Source of the DNA: JAJDOJ01 sp034722015
GTDB lineage: Bacteria > Pseudomonadota > Gammaproteobacteria > JAJDOJ01
Direction of reading: 5' to 3'
NCBI GenBank assembly: GCA_034722015.1
Contig: JAYENI010000236.1
Location: 1-5,900 of the forward strand
Length of the DNA: 5,900 nt
Shown piece after piece: positions 4,266-5,900 of this stretch (within the stretch, counting starts at the first letter, position 1; each line of letters begins with the position of its first letter). A program made the position numbers and the translations under genes. The notes under the pieces were generated by a model that had not been told where the DNA came from, made no database searches, and saw only the letters and a program-made list of their open reading frames with translations.

Positions 4266-5900
4266 ATGAAAGCGTATCCCGTACTGTTCCTCCTGATCCT
4301 GATCGCCGGCTCCGTCCACGCGGCCGAATCCGGCACCGTTTCCATACAGCAGGCCAATGAGAAGGGATGCCTGTCGTGTCACGAAGGCATCGAGCAGTTC
4401 TCCGATGGTCCGATGAACGACGCCATCAAGGGCATCGCGAGTTCGCACAAGGACCCGGGCGGCTGCGTGACCTGTCACGGCGGAAACCCTGTCGCGACGA
4501 CCGCGGAGAAAGCACACGCCGGGTCCCCCGAGGGTCTCAAGCAAGCCGGCGGCCCGGATACGTTCTACCCGGATCCCGGCAGCGTCTGGATCGCCGACCG
4601 CAGTTGCGGGCAGTGTCACGCCGGGTACAGCGAGGCTGTAAAGAAGTCCCTGATGAATACCGAGGCCGGCAAGGCACAGGGTAATTTCTGGTCCTGGGGC
4701 ATTCAGGACAACATGAAGACCATCTGGGGTAACTACGACCTCAAGGACGCGGACGGACCCGAACCGGCGATCGGTTCCGACGCCTACAAGAAATACATGA
4801 AACAGTACGTCGCCGCCCATCCCGAGCAGATTACCGATGAGTTGAAGCGGATCCCGGAGGTCGACGTCAACAAGATCCCCAAACATCCAAACCTCGCCGG
4901 CATCACCTATTCGCGCCAGCAGTGTCAGCGCTGTCACGTCGGCGTCACCGGTCGCGAAAAGCGGGGAGATTTCCGGGGGGCCGGCTGCACCTCCTGCCAC
5001 GTGCCCTACAGCAACGAGGGGCTGTACGAGGGCGGTGACCCGACGATCCCGAAGGACGAGCAGGGACACCCGCTGGTGCATCGCATGCAGGCCACCCGGG
5101 AGTCCAAGGTGACGGTCCACGACAAGACCTACTCCGGAATCCCGACCGAGACCTGCAGTTCCTGCCACAACCGGGGCAAACGCATCGGTGTCAGCTACCA
5201 GGGTCTGATGGAGTTTCCCTACGGCAGCCCGTACAACGAGAGCGGCAAGAAGCAGCCCAAGCTGCACACCAAAAAGTACCTGCACATCAAGGACGACCTG
5301 CACCATCAGCAGGCCAGCCGCCCGGGGAATCCTGAAGGCGGACTCCTGTGTCAGGACTGCCATACCTCGATCGACATGCACGGGGACGGCAACATCTTCG
5401 GCACCACGCTTTCCCAGGTCGAGATCGAGTGCTCGGACTGTCACGGCACCCCGGACAAGTACCCCTGGGAGCTGGTCCTGGGTTACGGAGAGGAGTTCAA
5501 GGAGGCCTTGGGCGACAAGGCCCGCGGCCTTGCGAAGGAACTGCCGGCCTTCATGAGTTTCGGGACGGTGTACGACCCCGAGGACGGCTACCTGATTACC
5601 GCCCGTGGCAATCCGTTCGGCAATGTCGTGAAGAAGGGTGACGAGGTGATCGTGCACTCGGCCTCGGGCCTGGATTTCAAGGTACCCGTGCTCAAGCACA
5701 TTGCAAAAAACGACAGCTGGAACACCCTGAACGGCAAGGTCGCCATGACCAAGGTGGCCAACCACATGGAGAACCTGGAGTGCTACGCCTGCCATGCGGA
5801 CTGGGCGCCGCAGTGCTACGGGTGTCATGTCACGGTGGACTACTCGAAGGGAAAGACCGACATCGACTGGATACTGAACGGCAACACCCAGGCCGAGAAC
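4266..5900 (+). CDS. Periplasmic multiheme cytochrome c, at least ten hemes (3' end outside window)
   Basis: The first 545 codons are present without a stop; the gene continues past the right edge. Residues 1-19 form a Sec signal peptide (MKAYPVLFLLILIAGSVHA), with likely cleavage after A19, so the mature protein is periplasmic or further exported. Ten CxxCH heme-c attachment motifs start at C35, C67, C114, C220, C241, C297, C362, C389, C506 and C517. All 20 visible cysteines belong to them. Many other histidines (for example H61, H84, H272, H285, H334, H372, H478, H500) could be distal heme ligands. Two heme-free stretches, about 119-219 and 394-505, suggest inserted domains; the second, with runs such as DEVIVHSASGLDFKVPVL, looks beta-rich. 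Its role is electron transfer, or a multiheme reductase/dehydrogenase resembling the octaheme group, but I cannot name family or substrate. Maturation needs the cytochrome c assembly system, not seen here. Confidence 0.93.
   Translation, partial: MKAYPVLFLLILIAGSVHAAESGTVSIQQANEKGCLSCHEGIEQFSDGPMNDAIKGIASSHKDPGGCVTCHGGNPVATTAEKAHAGSPEGLKQAGGPDTFYPDPGSVWIADRSCGQCHAGYSEAVKKSLMNTEAGKAQGNFWSWGIQDNMKTIWGNYDLKDADGPEPAIGSDAYKKYMKQYVAAHPEQITDELKRIPEVDVNKIPKHPNLAGITYSRQQCQRCHVGVTGREKRGDFRGAGCTSCHVPYSNEGLYEGGDPTIPKDEQGHPLVHRMQATRESKVTVHDKTYSGIPTETCSSCHNRGKRIGVSYQGLMEFPYGSPYNESGKKQPKLHTKKYLHIKDDLHHQQASRPGNPEGGLLCQDCHTSIDMHGDGNIFGTTLSQVEIECSDCHGTPDKYPWELVLGYGEEFKEALGDKARGLAKELPAFMSFGTVYDPEDGYLITARGNPFGNVVKKGDEVIVHSASGLDFKVPVLKHIAKNDSWNTLNGKVAMTKVANHMENLECYACHADWAPQCYGCHVTVDYSKGKTDIDWILNGNTQAEN

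Noticed and set aside
4176..5828. A 550-codon open frame on the minus strand opposite the cytochrome gene
   Set aside because: It is antisense to a frame with a signal peptide and ten CxxCH motifs. Its translation shows no recognisable domain, and long antisense frames are common opposite GC-rich genes.

Overview
The window is GC-rich with strong third-position GC bias. It combines a periplasmic multiheme cytochrome c, intergenic palindromes built on GTTGGGTTA and GTGGGAAC cores, and Shine-Dalgarno-led GTG and ATG starts. This suits a respiratory proteobacterium, most likely a sulfur- or metal-cycling gammaproteobacterium. That assignment is inference from gene content, not from a marker gene.

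Layout: (1) 1-244 has no gene. It holds a ~177-bp element made of two nested inverted-repeat pairs, all four arms carrying the same 9-base core, plus a separate perfect 13-bp hairpin. (2) 245-3957 on the minus strand holds three genes, in transcription order: a NERD-nuclease/superfamily 1 helicase fusion (2305-3957), a WYL-domain transcription regulator starting on the base after the helicase stop codon (1330-2304), and, after an 86-bp gap rich in dyad symmetry, an ARPP-1 family protein (245-1243). (3) 3958-4265 is a 308-bp divergent intergenic region with a GGTCAC-N9-GTGACC dyad near the helicase start, an AT-rich stretch with a TATACT hexamer, and a possible three-stem leader before the cytochrome gene. 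(4) 4266 to the right edge, plus strand, is the first 545 codons of a secreted cytochrome with ten CxxCH heme motifs; its 3' end lies outside the window.

How the genes may work together: the helicase and regulator are almost certainly co-transcribed and translationally coupled. A nuclease-helicase under a WYL regulator is a layout seen in phage-defence and DNA-damage loci, where WYL proteins such as BrxR and CapW repress the operon and sense nucleic-acid ligands. ARPP-1 proteins have been linked by comparative genomics to prokaryotic conflict systems but, as far as I know, have no established biochemical function. The three genes are therefore a candidate uncharacterised defence or DNA-repair module. 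The divergent cytochrome looks like ordinary respiratory metabolism and is probably functionally unrelated, though both sides share one regulatory region.
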